This document shows, one piece after another, positions 1 to 11,040 of a stretch of DNA of 64,000 bases. The translations under genes and the position numbers were made by a program. The DNA is taken from NCBI GenBank assembly GCA_026120185.1, contig JANUWF010001694.1:496001-560000 (forward strand). The letters run 5' to 3'. The stretch comes from Voacanga thouarsii (taxonomy: Eukaryota > Streptophyta > Magnoliopsida > Gentianales > Apocynaceae). Below the pieces are notes generated by a model. The model was not told the origin of the DNA, did not search any database, and was given only the letters and a program-made list of their open reading frames with translations. Numbering within the stretch: position 1 is the stretch's first letter; each line of letters begins with the position of its first letter.

Positions 1-1265
1 ATGTGTGACTAGTTAGTTAAGACAGACTTATACAAGATAGTTTATGCACTATATCGCCTCTTGTGGTTGTCCGAATGGTCTAAATTATCCAGGGCCCTGG
101 GAAACATGACTTGGATGTTTGCTTTAGGGTAGCTCCCTTGGAAAGTGGAAACACTCCAGGAAGTCGTGGATCATTGGACTAGAAGCCTAAGGATGGTAGA
201 TGTCATTTAGGGGGGTGTTAGTACACTTCTTCCTCTCTAAATGCACGTCGATGTGTAGAGGGGTATTTTAGTCATTTCACCTGTAGGTCGGAGACTTTGC
301 GAATGCAGCATTGTCCTTGGGGTCAATATTTCCTTATGGTGATATTAGAAAATATTTAAAATGTAAAATACAGCTATTTATATAGCAGGGGTATTTTGGT
401 CATTTTAACAGCCAATGCGATGTGTCTTTTTGGTCCTCGGGATAGCCCGTAAGTCCTAACTATTTTTGGGTTGAGGAATTGGTCTCAGTTGAAGAGGATT
501 TTATTTTATTTTGTTTTATTTTATTTTATTCAGGAAGTCTAATTTATTATTGGACTGGAATAAAATAAATAAATAAATAAATAAAATAGAAGTTGAGAGA
601 AATTAATTATCTAGTTTATTTGGTTAATTAATTATTCAGGGCCTAGGTCCAGTATGAATAATTAAGAAATTAACCTGGGCTTAAACTAAGGGGAATAATT
701 AATGTTTAATTATTTATTGGGTTATTTATATAGGCCCAAGAAATAAATAATTAAAGATTAATTATTATGGTTCATTTGGGCTCATTAATTATTTATTGGG
801 TTACTTATGTAAGCCCAGAAAATAAATAATTAATATTTATTATTTTGGGTCTTTTGGGTCCAAGAAAAATAATAAATATTTATCTGGCCCAATAGCTTGG
901 ACCTTAGGTTTTTTTCCAGATACGGTTAAGAGGAGTTTAAGGTTAGGCCAAACAGTTTCTCAGGATAACATCCGGGTGTTTTGAAATCCCGGGGAGATGT
1001 TTATCAGAGATTGAGAGACCTAGTTTAGGCAAAATATAAACAACTCTTTGAAAAGGAAAAACCCTAAATTTCTTTCCCTAGCCTTACAAGCTTCACGTGA
1101 GTCTCTCTCTCAACGTCTCTCTCCTCCTCTTTATTTTTCTCCTTGTTCTTTGCTAACTAAGAGCGAGCGAACCAAGGAGAATTGAGACCGTTTCTCTTTC
1201 CCATTGTGTTCACCAACTAGAGGTTAGGCTGAGGAATATCTCGAGAGCTAGAGAGCTAAGCGTTA
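1..1265 (+). repeat. LTR fragment, E-like, forward
   Basis: The first 700 bases or so match, in reverse complement, the E LTR pieces at 38752-38870, 20221-20638 and 4830-5211, in that order and without the large insertions found there. Shared landmarks are the TGACTAGTTAGTTAA block near the start, the GTCGTGGATCATT block near 165 and the run of TTTTATTTTATT units at 500-532. Similarity fades after about 700 but short matches continue to about 1250. Simple repeats occur at 500-532 and at 562-587 (AAAT units). It is non-coding. Its left end lies outside the window, so the element type is inferred from the reverse copy, which is a copia LTR. Confidence 0.6.
1033..1041 (+). promoter_or_regulatory. 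Candidate TATA box in left LTR
   Basis: AATATAAAC lies about 230 bases before the first ATG at 1266. No other ATG occurs between roughly 1065 and 1266, and the stretch between is pyrimidine-rich (CTCTCTCTC blocks) like a plant 5' leader. The position suits an LTR promoter, but no transcript evidence is available. Confidence 0.3.
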
Positions 1266-1559
1266 ATGCAAACAAGGCGAAGTCGAAGGCTAGCGGGTGT
1301 TCAACCGGAAGCTCCTTCAAGTGTGCAAAGCGAGGCGATTCCAGCCGTTCATTCTGTTCCTACGCAACCTAGGAGGGTTAAGGAACGCAAAGGTATGATC
1401 TTCACGCTTCCGCATGGCCTTTATGGGTCGCGTTTAATTTTTTTTTTCTCTGTTTTTTTTCCCGTCCATGGCTCCCCTGTTTCTACGTTTTCGTTCAGCT
1501 TGCACTCTAGAATAGTCAGCATTCTTTTCTTGGAAGGTTTTCACTACTCACTTCTTTGA
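1266..1559 (+). CDS. Small basic ORF in left LTR region, unknown
   Basis: The ORF codes 97 residues. Only the first 42 or so look protein-like: an N-terminal basic cluster (TRRSRRLAG), then a Pro/Ser/Val-rich stretch, then RRVKERK. After a GTATGA at about 1393 the sequence turns into T-rich low complexity (FFFSVFF), as if an exon ended at a 5' splice site there. It is the first ATG after the candidate TATA box. I do not recognise a family. It may be a chance ORF in LTR DNA, or the first exon of an LTR-driven transcript. Confidence 0.2.
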   Translation: MQTRRSRRLAGVQPEAPSSVQSEAIPAVHSVPTQPRRVKERKGMIFTLPHGLYGSRLIFFFSVFFPVHGSPVSTFSFSLHSRIVSILFLEGFHYSLL

Positions 1560-3230
1560 GGTAAACTAGATTACCTGACTCAAGTTGTTAAGTTTGGGGT
1601 GCTATGAGATGATTTTCTAGTGTTTCAATCATGCATGAATGTATGTGTGGATTTAAAGTCTAAGATCTAATTTACTTTTGTTGGAATATGATATTATGAA
1701 TGATATAGATTTTGTTTGACGGTCAAATACTATTGAGTTCATTTGTTATATAAGTAAAGCATGCCTGTTGTAAGTGTTGATTATATGTTGATAGAAAAAT
1801 TAAGTTGGTGTAGAAGAATGTGGTTTACTTCTATTCTTGCGAGTAAATATGAGTGTTTTAAGGAATCATTTTGATGAATTTGATCATGGGAGTATCGAAG
1901 GTCTCTTTGATGGTTAGATATGTTCTTGTGCTATGTGTGTACTTGAGTAGTGGTAAGATTATATGGATATCCATGTCATCTAAGGTTCAGGAGCATATTT
2001 AGTTTGATGAGATCTTAGTGAATCCTAAGCTATATTGACTTGGATGACTGTAATGGTTATGTTGTACATTGGATTAGTAATTGATCTCAACTTTATAACT
2101 TATTGCTAGATGTGGGTAAGAGTCGAGGTCAGGGCTAACCCATATTCGAGTAAGCTAATTCAGGTAAGTCCTTGCATAAAGTTTTGAATATCAATGCTTT
2201 TATTAGAAAGTCATTTGTCAATTGTTGGTAAGTTAAAATGAAATTACATACTCTGCAAGTGTGGTTCATTTTCTTACAAAATGATTTTGATCGAACAATT
2301 ATTTTAAATAAAAATTACCTTTTATTACAAAATTGATTTTGAGAAAACCATTCTAAAACTCTATTTGCGTGAACAAGGTATTGGAAAATGGTTGTTTGAG
2401 ATTAATCTTTGACCAAGATGCTTATACGTGTAGTACTTATTAAGGATAGGCTAATAGTACTAGCTGTTGAAGGTTAGAATAAGTCTTTTGATAGGCAGTC
2501 ACCTTCAGAAGTTAAGCTCTGCTTGAAGAGATGATAGTACTAGTTAGTTAGACTGGTCTAAGCTATCAACTAGTCTATGTGGACTATTCTTGGAAGTGCA
2601 CAATCGGTATGTTTTGGTAGATAGATGGAGAAGTATCTCACCCAATGGGTCAATCATCCACTGTACTGTGATGGAAGGTTTCATAATGCCTTGTCATAAT
2701 ACAAGTTTTTATGGCAAAAGGATATGATACATGGTTTCATAGCCTACTTGTTTTACAAGTGGTTAATTTTCTAGAATTGTACAGTTATGTTTTTATGTAA
2801 GGGTATGCAAAATAACACTCATTATTTGTAAAAAATGAATATGTTGTGATTTGCAAATAAATTCTTATAAATGTTGCCAACCTATAAGAACAAATTCACT
2901 TCAAAATGTTCAAGAGTACACTGAGGACTTACTGGGAAGTAATTCTCACACCTTTTTGTACCATGATTTTAGGAAGATCTTACATTAACAAGGTTAAGCT
3001 TGCCTAGAAATTTGAAGATTTTATTTCTTTTCTTGATGTTTTTATTTGGAAGTTTTGATTAGTTTTCCTTATTTTAAGATCTATAGCATTTCATTCGTTG
3101 TAATAAGTTTGAACTTTAGCATATTTCTTTTGACTTATACTTTACCTAGTTAAAAATAAGGATCCCTAGTCCTAAGGATGAGATGATATCCCTGCCCCTT
3201 TTTGGGTATGTAGGTAATCGTGGTGTTACA
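1560..3230 (+). repeat. Gypsy-type LTR 3' portion, forward
   Basis: No gene is present. The stretch ends in GGTGTTACA at 3230, the same 3' terminus as the C-family LTRs (26783, 36451). Block order near the end also matches those LTRs: a CAGGTAAGTCC motif near 2162 followed by CATAAAG, and an ACTGAGGACTTACTGGGA-like block at 2922-2940, which is the counterpart of the GGACTTACT block near 26439. After 3230 there is no tRNA-Met primer site, so this is a solo or truncated LTR. It is joined to E-like sequence on its left, so its true 5' limit is uncertain. Confidence 0.5.
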
Positions 3231-4076
3231 TGGATAATGTTGACCAAAAATTATCTCGCCAATAACAAATTTTTTTGTTGCCAAAAGTTTGTCAATGGCA
3301 ATAAATAAATTTGTCATTGGCGTAAAAAAATTTCCTTGTCAAAGAGGTATTAAAATTTTTTAAAAACTAAGAATTGTTAAAATTTTTTTGACCACATCGA
3401 ACTACACCACTAACCTCTTCTTATTGGTTGGTCCACATACACCAGCCACAAAAGAGTGCACCCCTCAATTTAATTGAAGAATATTTAATGCTGACAATAT
3501 TTGAACCTGAGACCTCCCATATATGGCTGAAGCTACTCAGCTGCTATGCTAAACTCAATTGTTTTGTCATGTTCTTTTTTATTTAAACTATTCTCAACAT
3601 TATTTTTAATTTACATTAGGGTAATAACAAAAATAATACTTATATTGAATTTACTATCAAAACATACTATTTAATATAATAAATTACTTTGCACATTTAT
3701 ATAATTTAAAAGTTTATATTCTGTTAATTATGTCATCATTTTTATTAAATGGTTCATACATATAGGTCGATAAGAAAAAAAAGACTTATACGTAACATAT
3801 GATAAATATATAAACATAAGTATACTATATATACATATATATAAACAATACATGTATGCACTCACACATATATACAACACACACACGTAAAAACATAAAT
3901 ACTATCATATTAAATTTACTATTGGTACATATTATTCAATATAATAAAATAATTTGTACATTTATATAATTAAAAAAATTATATGTTGTTAATTATCTCA
4001 TCGTTCTTATTAAATGCTTTATGTATATAGATTAATTAGAAAAAAAAGACTTATACTTGTATATTTTCAATACATA
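3231..4076. other. AT-rich intergenic filler, no gene
   Basis: No coding signal is seen. It is low-complexity AT-rich DNA with short direct repeats around TTTGTCATTGGCG/TTTGTCAATGGC near 3288-3322, and it holds the tRNA-like stretch listed separately. Two similar AT-rich blocks recur at about 3655-3800 and 3900-4050 (AATATAATAAATTACTT / AATATAATAAAATAATT, then TTATATTCTGTTAATTATGTCATC / TTATATGTTGTTAATTATCTCATC), which is a diverged local duplication of roughly 150-250 bp. Confidence 0.5.
3496..3556 (-). repeat. tRNA/SINE-like pol III promoter remnant
   Basis: On the minus strand a B-box-like GGTTCAAATATTG (3511-3499) follows, about 30 bases downstream, an A-box-like TAGCATAGCAGCTGAGTAGC (3551-3532). 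Together they resemble the head of a tRNA-derived SINE. There is no tail or clear target duplication, so this is a remnant at best. Confidence 0.3.
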
Positions 4077-4097
4077 CATATATATATACACATATAT

Positions 4098-4130
<33 letters not shown>

Positions 4131-4254
4131 TATATATACATATATATACATACATACATACATATATGCATATATATATATGTATACATACATATATATA
4201 TATGCATATATGTATATAAAAATATACAACACATATATATACTTAAAGATATGA

Positions 4255-4290
<36 letters not shown>

Positions 4291-4341
4291 GTGCACATAT
4301 ATACAACATATACATACATATATATATATATATATATTATA
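4077..4341. repeat. Compound microsatellite (TA)n/(CATA)n/(CA)n
   Basis: Interleaved TATATA, CATACATA and a pure CA run at about 4254-4282, closing with TA repeats to 4340. All long ORFs here on both strands are repeat artefacts rich in Y/I/T/H. Confidence 0.95.
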
Positions 4342-4468
4342 ATACCCTGCCCTAAACCATTCTTAGAAGTATAGGGGAACATAATTTGAAAATGGAACGC
4401 AGCCTCGGAAGCATTTAATGACTAATTAAATGCCAAGTAAAACAAAGGTAGCAGCAGAAGTATACCAC
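4342..4468. other. Unassigned flank next to E LTR
   Basis: It begins AATACCCTGCCCTAAACC, resembling a reverse-oriented gypsy LTR end (TGTAACACCCTG...), and runs to the proposed end of LTR E. No coding potential. The GCAGAAGTATACCACTG at 4454-4470 looks superficially like the reverse of a primer binding site but diverges after seven bases. Confidence 0.3.
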
Positions 4469-5540
4469 TGCGATTTTTCAAAACAGATAACTTAGGTTGA
4501 TTAGGCACCGATGGAACTGTTAGATTAGTCTATGATGCCTATGGTTCTCTCGTCAATGCATTTGGTTGCTATCTTGCAAACCTGTGACTTCGTCGAATGA
4601 ATGCCACACTTTTAGGCTTTTGGAATATGCCGTTGCCTGAGTTGCCGGTGAAAGTCAAAGGATAGAGCAAAGGTCTCCCTTGACAAGGTGCTATCGAGTA
4701 GTACTGTTTCTATGTCTTCTTAAGAAAAAGATGACACATAGAAAACCTAAAGGAAATTATAGTGAAAAGAAAGCTCAAGTGTTTTGTTAAGGTTTTTCTG
4801 ATCAATTCGTATCCCAAGCTCTCGATATCTTAACACTATATCTAAGAAGAAATCACTAGAGCAATCTCTGGGAATTTAAAAAGAGACTAATCACCTAACG
4901 ACCCATACCTGTTTAACCTTATCCGGTTAAACATGGACCTTCGTTCCAATCCTATTAGGCTACTCAAATTAATTATCTAGACCAAGATTAATAAAAATCC
5001 AATAGACAATTAATTAATTAGCCCAAATGGACTAAACTACTTTCTCAAGCCTTTGACCTAGTTCAGACTAGGCCAACCTTAATCATTCAATTTGGGTTCA
5101 AGCCTTGAATATTTACTTAACCAACTAAAATATGCTCTTGATTAATTCTCTCTTAGGGCCTTTTAATTTATTCTAGCACAATAATTAAATCAGACTACCT
5201 AAATAAAATAATGTTAGTGTTATGCCCTAGAGGCAATCACTTGTCTATTGTATATGACACATTTTATTTTAAAAGGCATTATTTATCTTACAATTTCTTT
5301 TGTTTACTTTTAAGTAATATAATTGTTCGATAAAGTCCCTAGTACAACACTGTGTTAAGTGATAGGGGCTAAATTAGTCATGTTTTTCCTAGTTATTTAA
5401 GGTTCCTTTTTGATACATTTTGTTCAATAACTAATCATTTTCCTTCATATTTGAGATTTTACCCTTAGAAAGGTATTTTGTTCATTATTACAAATTTTAG
5501 GGGTAAAATGAAACAAAAACGTCACAAAATAAAGGAGACG

Positions 5541-5782
5541 TGGCACCGGCTAGGGCCCTAGAACCAGCGCCGGCCATGCACTGGATTGTACGAACTTGGA
5601 AGTGACGAAAAATTGTTGAAATAGAGTGGAATAGAACCAAGGTGGCGCCGGCTGTGAAGTTGGAACCGGCACCGGCTGCATTCTGGTATTCATTATGCAA
5701 AATTTGGAGAAAAGATCGATGAACGAGTAGAGAAGTAGAACACAACCGGCGCCGGCTCTGAGAGCCAAGGCGGCGTCGGTTG
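5541..5782 (+). repeat. Three spaced GCCGGC-rich motif pairs
   Basis: Each unit has two GC-rich boxes of the form GGCACCGGCT or CCGGCGCCGGC, at 5541-5575, 5642-5678 and 5745-5781, so units recur every 101-103 bp. They stand out sharply from the AT-rich surroundings and lie 130-370 bp upstream of the TATA box, where U3 enhancers would sit. Related boxes occur in the copia B leader near 8870-8995. Confidence 0.75.
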
Positions 5783-5908
5783 TGCCCTGAAGTGAAGGCA
5801 GTGCTTGATTTTTTCTACGCGATTTTTGGTAATTTGAGGAGTTTTAGTATCTTCCGACTTCTACTCTACCAAGAACACTGTACCTACGAGTTTAGGCACT
5901 TCCTAAGC

Positions 5909-5919
5909 CTATAAATAGA
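5909..5919 (+). promoter_or_regulatory. TATA box of solo LTR I
   Basis: CTATAAATAGA, a near-perfect plant TATA box, sits 549 bp into the LTR and is followed by a purine-rich leader (AAGGGGGAGAATTC near 5938). It marks the U3/R region in the usual place. Confidence 0.7.
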
Positions 5920-8008
5920 TGAAAAACACAAGGAAAAAGGGGGAGAATTCATTGATCATCATAGAAAATCACTCAATCAAAGGAGGAATTCTTCAAGCTC
6001 AAGGAGGGTTGTGTAAGAAGGTCTTCAAATGAAGAAGGAGGCTTGTCTATGAGTGCTTTCTTTTACTTTGTTTTCTTTTTCTTGAACAATGATATGTTAA
6101 TTGCTTTGTTGTAATTTGGAATTGTTTTAGATATTCATAATATTTAGAGATTTTTGATCTTTTGATTAATTGGTTGTTTTTCTTGGTATTTAATTACTTA
6201 GATTGATTATGAGATTGATTGATTGTTACTTTTTTATTGACTTGCTTTGAAAAGGTGTTGATGGTGGTTTCAATTCATTGATTTCATATTTGTTGTTTCT
6301 TAACTTGCTTGGAAAAGAGGTTAATTGTGAAGAACAAGGTAATTAAAGGTTAATTGAAATTTGTTAGGCATGGATTCATTGGTTAATTTCATGTTTAAGT
6401 CTGCCAGGAATGGAAATTTAATCAAAAGATTGTGTTTAATGCATCTTTTGGGTAAGACAGGTTGATACAGGAATGTGATGCTAAGTTATCTAGAAGATAG
6501 GGATTCATGGATTGGAAATGAAGTGAATCTATATTAATCCTTCATGATGCCAAAGGAATAATTAGTTGTGATAAAGATTGGATACTTTAAGATTATGGTT
6601 GTCTAACCAATGGCTTGAGTTACATAATTTTCCATCCTTGACCTATATATATATATATTTTATTGTATTTATTTTTCACCTTATTGAGTCGGTTAAACAA
6701 CGAAAGAAAGGTAATTAATGTCTACTTGTTGCTTGAGGATCGACACTCGTTTGAACCTTATGCTATGTTAATGATGATTACGCTTGCTTATATGTGTAAT
6801 TTGGGTTTAACGTTTTAATTTAACTTCGTTGGGAATGTGCTTAGTTTTTATATGATTTTTATACCTAAGTCTGAACACATCATTAAGGAAATCATGATAT
6901 GAGATTCCTATTACAATGTATAGTTTTAGTACTTAAATAGTCCCTAGTCGTAGTATTAATGAGACAGGACATCATTAATGCGTTAAGAGTAGCATATGTT
7001 AGACTTCCTGATTTTATTAGGTGGTAGTTTTCATATCCGTGAGTATTAAGATACTTAAAGTTAACACATAGATGCTTGTTAATGCAACAAGTTTATTAGA
7101 TGACCTAGCTTTGAGATAATCACATGGATACTATTTAGTGCCACTGATACAATCTTAATATGGCAAATGTGCAAGTATCCTTAGACTTGAGATCTGCAAG
7201 GTACTTTGTTTGCTAAGCACTGTACTTTGATTCCAATCTCAGGAGCTAGATCGAGGGCCACCTTGGGATGGATATTGGGTACATTATGAGGTAAACGAAA
7301 GTAGTTGAGAGGGTTAATAAAGGATTCACCACTCCTAGTAGTAGGGGCGAATATGTCACGGCCACTTGTAGGATTTACTACTTGAGAAGTCCTTAGCCAA
7401 GGTAATTGTGTATTGGAAACCGTTTGAATTTATACACATCTAGAGTAGTAGGTTCCTAGTACAAGTACTATCGTATTCGAGCCAGAATTAATTCTGGAGG
7501 GAGTTGGCACTAATTTCGTACTCCAAACCGAATAAGATATTGTATGGTGAAAGGAGTTAATTGCACTGAAGTTTGTTATTGAAGGGTTCATGTCAAGCCT
7601 CTACACTTCCTAGACTCTTGGGTGGTCATGATGTGTTGCTAGATACCACTCATGATTAGGGAATATGGGTTTATTAATTGATGAATTAATAAATCAATCA
7701 TGATTAGAATTAATATTATTAATTCTAATTAATTATGGATTATTAATCTCCAAGACGTTTGGATTAATTCATGCTCTCTTCCAATTGACTGGGAAACCTA
7801 ATAGGTCACACACAATAGAGGACTATATACTCAGGATGTTATTTAATAACATAGTGGGGTTAATTGGGAGAAAGGGAAGTTGTTGTGGACAAATTATAAT
7901 TAGTTATAATTTATGGTCTAAATTGTAATTGTGAGAACTTGATGTTTCCAATTACAATTAGGGAATTCTAATAGGATTAGAATTCTTAGTTTTAGCAGGA
8001 TTTTTCAG

Positions 8009-8018
8009 TTATATATAT
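8009..8018 (+). promoter_or_regulatory. Candidate TATA box, copia B LTR
   Basis: A TTATATATATGATATAA stretch is conserved in the 3' LTR near 19776-19791 and is followed in both by AAACCCTAGCTGAG and a CT-rich leader, which fits a U3/R boundary. Confidence 0.5.
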
Positions 8019-8426
8019 GATATAATCAAAACCCTAGCTGAGGTTGGAAAAAAACGTACACTCTAGGCAACACAAAACTTTCTCTTCTTCTTCCCTCTCT
8101 CTCGATTGTTCCTGTGAAGAACCCTAGCCGTCATCTTTTTCTGCTAGCACATTAAATTTTGGTGCTTGAGTATTCCTCTATGTGGATTACTGTTAGAGAT
8201 AATCACACACTATGATTATAGTGGTTAGACATTCAACTCTCGTGAAGTTGGATCAAGAGGATTACTGGATCGCGCCTCGATTTGAAGAAGAAATTTTTGT
8301 TCTTCGGACGATCAAACAAAGATAAAAGCTATAACCTTTATTATCTTTGTGTCTTGTTGTCCTGAGATGGTATCTCGTTTATTTTCTATTGCGCCGTATG
8401 GGATACAAGCCTGAGATACCCAACAG

Positions 8427-8440
8427 TGGTATTAGAGCCA
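8427..8440 (+). promoter_or_regulatory. Primer binding site of copia B
   Basis: TGGTATTAGAGCCA begins one base after the 5' LTR. It matches the plant copia PBS complementary to the 3' end of initiator tRNA-Met, with one C-to-T change. Confidence 0.9.
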
Positions 8441-10217
8441 TGCTTTGTGTGGTCTACAGACATTGTTTTTTGCATGAAAAAATGTTTTCATGCATTCGTG
8501 TTTATCTTTGTCTGCTATAAAAATTGATTTCACTCGAGTCAAAATTATTTCGAGCATCATAGGTTGGGTTTGTAGCACAATATGATTGTGTAGAAGTTAC
8601 AACATATTTCGAAAGATGCTTTCTCCATGTGCTAAAAATTTTTTGCAGAAAAACGTTTCCTTGCAACATGGTTGTTGCCTTCTGTTTCATCTTAATTTTC
8701 TGTTTTGATTTTGTTTAAACCAACAAATTGGTTGTTGTTTTGAGCTTCAAAACAGAAAATTCTGCTGATTATTGTTCTCATTGATCGGTTGCAGAAGATT
8801 AGGGCACCAGATATTGTTTCTGAAAAATTTTCAAAATCACCGCCATTGTTCCCGACTACTGCTGACGCCAGCTCCGGCCTCCAAGCCGGTGCCAGTTGCG
8901 TGCTGTTCGTGAACATTCAGAAATCATTTCTGTAAAGTTTTTCTAAAAATCAGAACACAGGCGGCACCGGCTCCGACTTCCAAACCGGTGCCGGTTCTGC
9001 TCTGTTTTGCATGACCAGCCAGCGAGACTGCCGTTTTCGTTGCCGAAGACGGGACCCAAAAGCATTTTCTCAAAACTAGTTTTGAGATAAACAATTTTAT
9101 TTTTCAAAATAGTGATTTTGAAAATTTAAAATTAATGTCTTTTTCTAAAATAATGATTTTAGAATTTGTTTTATTTTTTCAAAATAGTTATTTTGGAATA
9201 ATAAAAAGTATATGTTTATTTTGTTTAAGCATAGTCAATTGCTTGGTGGATGGTTATGGACTAAAACCAATTATATATGTTTATGCATTTTACAGTTTTG
9301 GTTTTTTATGAAATAGGGCCTGCGTGTCCTGCTTTCTCAAGAATTTTAATGTAATTCTCTTCTCATCTAACTCCCCTCGAATATAACTTGAGGTTTTCTC
9401 TCTTTAGGAAATTATGTAATTAATTTACATAGGTTAGATAGGAGTAGAATTATTCTATTTTGGAGATGGCAGCCAAAACAAGGTGAGACGGTAAGACCTT
9501 CTACTTAAATCATGCATGAACACATATGGTTAACTATATTAATTTCTTTTATAGCTCAAAGAAATTAATTTAGGGTAAAGTCCATAACCATACCACGTAA
9601 TTACTTTATTACCATGATTATCAATTATGTGATTTATTGATTTTTATGCATGTCATTTAATGAAATCACTAAAAGGAACAAATCCCTCGATTAATATTAA
9701 ACCAAATTCCTTCTGTTAATATAGTAAGAAAGAGAGTCCTTTTTGGAGACCAGGTTGTCGGGCAAACCCAAGCTAACTTGACATCGGGCATGTTCAAGCT
9801 ATGGAATTAAATTCCTGATTAATGGGTTGGGTTTAACTAAATTCTTTATCTCGGTTGGACAAACTTAAGCATAAAGAAATTTAGAGGAAAAGTTGGGGTA
9901 GCTCAAAAGGCTTTATGATTAAAAGCTATTAATCACCCAATGATCTAGTAGTTACATACGATGCAATTGGTATTGGATACCTACCAATGAACTTAAGATT
10001 GGCTTGTTGGGCGAACCCAAGGTTGTTCTTGAGGAATTTGGATACTGGTCCACTAGGAAAGCTTCCAATGGGCTTTCCCAAATCAGTAGTGGGGGCTATT
10101 GGTTTGAGTAAAATAGTGGAGTAAAAATGGGTTTAATTAAAGTCCTATTTATTTGCATATCATGTGCATATAGAAGTAGGTAATGTTCTCTATATTTACA
10201 TCTAGGTCACTTGTATC
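8441..10217 (+). other. Long untranslated leader of copia B
   Basis: About 1.8 kb lies between the PBS and the gag ATG, with no conserved domain. It holds GC-rich boxes at about 8866-8897 and 8958-8998 (GGCACCGGCTC and ACCGGTGCCGGTTC), poly-AT stretches at 9070-9230, and two partly similar blocks around GGGCAAACCCAAG (near 9760) and GGGCGAACCCAAGG (near 10010). The length is unusual for copia leaders and may include unrecognised insertions. Confidence 0.5.
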
Positions 10218-10970
10218 ATGTCTACAAACTTAAACCTACATAGCATCTTAGAAACCAACAAGTTAACCGAATCAAACTATCTCGACTGGTATAGAAATTT
10301 GAGAATTGTTCTCAAATTAGAAAAGTTGCTCTACGTGCTAGATGCTTCTATTCTACCACCAGCAGCTCAAGATGCTCATACCGATAAGCATGCTATCCAC
10401 AAAAGGCACAAGGAGGATAGTGATAAAGCATCATGTATTATGATGGCATCCATAACTCCTGAGTTGCAAAAACAGCACAAGCATATGGATGCTCAATGGA
10501 TTATACTACATTTTCGAGAGCTGTTTGATGCCCAAGCCAGAATAGAGAGATATGAGACCTCGAAGCAACTATTCCATTGCAAAATGGTAGAGGGTTCTTC
10601 TGTGGCCACTTATGGGCTGAAGATGTTGGACTTAATTGAGAAGCTTGGATCTCTTAGGTTTGCAATGGATCACGACATAAGTGTTGACTTAATTCTACAA
10701 TCTTTGCCTAATAGTTTCTTAGAATTTGTGATTAACTATCAGATCAACAAGATTGAGTCCACCATTTCTGAGTTGATCAATCTTCTCAAAACTGCGAAGT
10801 CCTCTATGAAGAAGGATTCCAATTCAGTTTTAATGGTAGAATCTTCCTCTTCTAAGAAGAATGTTCAAAAGAAGAAGAAGAAGGCTCCCATGAAGCCCAA
10901 AGGTGGTGTGAACAAGAAGGACGCAGCTACCAAGGGCCCATGCCATCATTGTGGGAAGATGAGCCACTAG
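10218..10970 (+). pseudogene. gag: Copia B Gag (UBN2-type), stop in zinc knuckle
   Basis: Reads 250 residues from an ATG that begins the typical plant copia Gag pattern (SILETNKLTESNYLDWYRNL at residues 9-28). The nucleocapsid C-terminus is Lys-rich, followed by a CCHC knuckle starting CHHCGKMSH at residues 242-250. A TAG at 10968-10970 falls inside the knuckle; the last Cys of the CX2CX4HX4C pattern is coded just downstream in the same frame (near 10980), so the stop is secondary damage. Gag would form the particle and bind RNA. The start is well supported because it follows the long leader and matches where family members begin. Confidence 0.9.
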
Positions 10971-11040
10971 AAGTGCAACTGCGAAGTCTACTTGGAGACC
11001 ATTTACGACAAGAAGCAAAATGAGAAGCTTACAAGCACTT

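Larger units (their letters stand above)
5360..6882 (+). mobile_element. Solo LTR I (1523 bp) inside copia B 5' LTR
   Basis: The insert starts TGATAGGGGCTAAATT and ends GAACACATCA, so it has TG...CA termini. It is flanked by perfect TTAAG duplications at 5355-5359 and 6883-6887. The uninterrupted site TGTGTTAAGGAAAT is present in the B 3' LTR (about 18632-18645) and in B3 (about 53787). It contains a TATA box (5909-5919), a purine-rich transcribed part from about 5930, and no protein domains. The small ORFs within are not believable. The parent family is unassigned; the size and layout fit a Ty3/gypsy LTR. Confidence 0.92.
5212..8425 (+). repeat. Copia B 5' LTR (contains solo LTR I)
   Basis: Starts TGTTAGTGTTATGCCCTAGA and ends ACCCAACA. 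Its two parts, 5212-5359 and 6888-8425, give 1686 bp once solo LTR I and one TTAAG copy are removed, close to the 1725 bp of the 3' LTR. It is non-coding. Confidence 0.93.

Noticed and set aside
3250..3350. CACTA-type subterminal repeats (TTTGTCATTGGCG-like)
   Set aside because: Too few units, no CACTA terminus and no 3-bp target duplication could be found.
4014..4382. Overlapping ORFs on both strands rich in Y, I, H and T
   Set aside because: They are translations of the TA/CATA/CA microsatellite, open in several frames at once, and carry no domain.
4454..4470. Reverse primer binding site next to LTR E
   Set aside because: Only GTGGTATAC matches, and this flank lies downstream of a 3' LTR, where no PBS is expected.
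5497..5768. Minus-strand ORFs in solo LTR I
   Set aside because: Their Ala/Gly/Pro content comes from the GCCGGC boxes; two frames overlap and neither has a domain.
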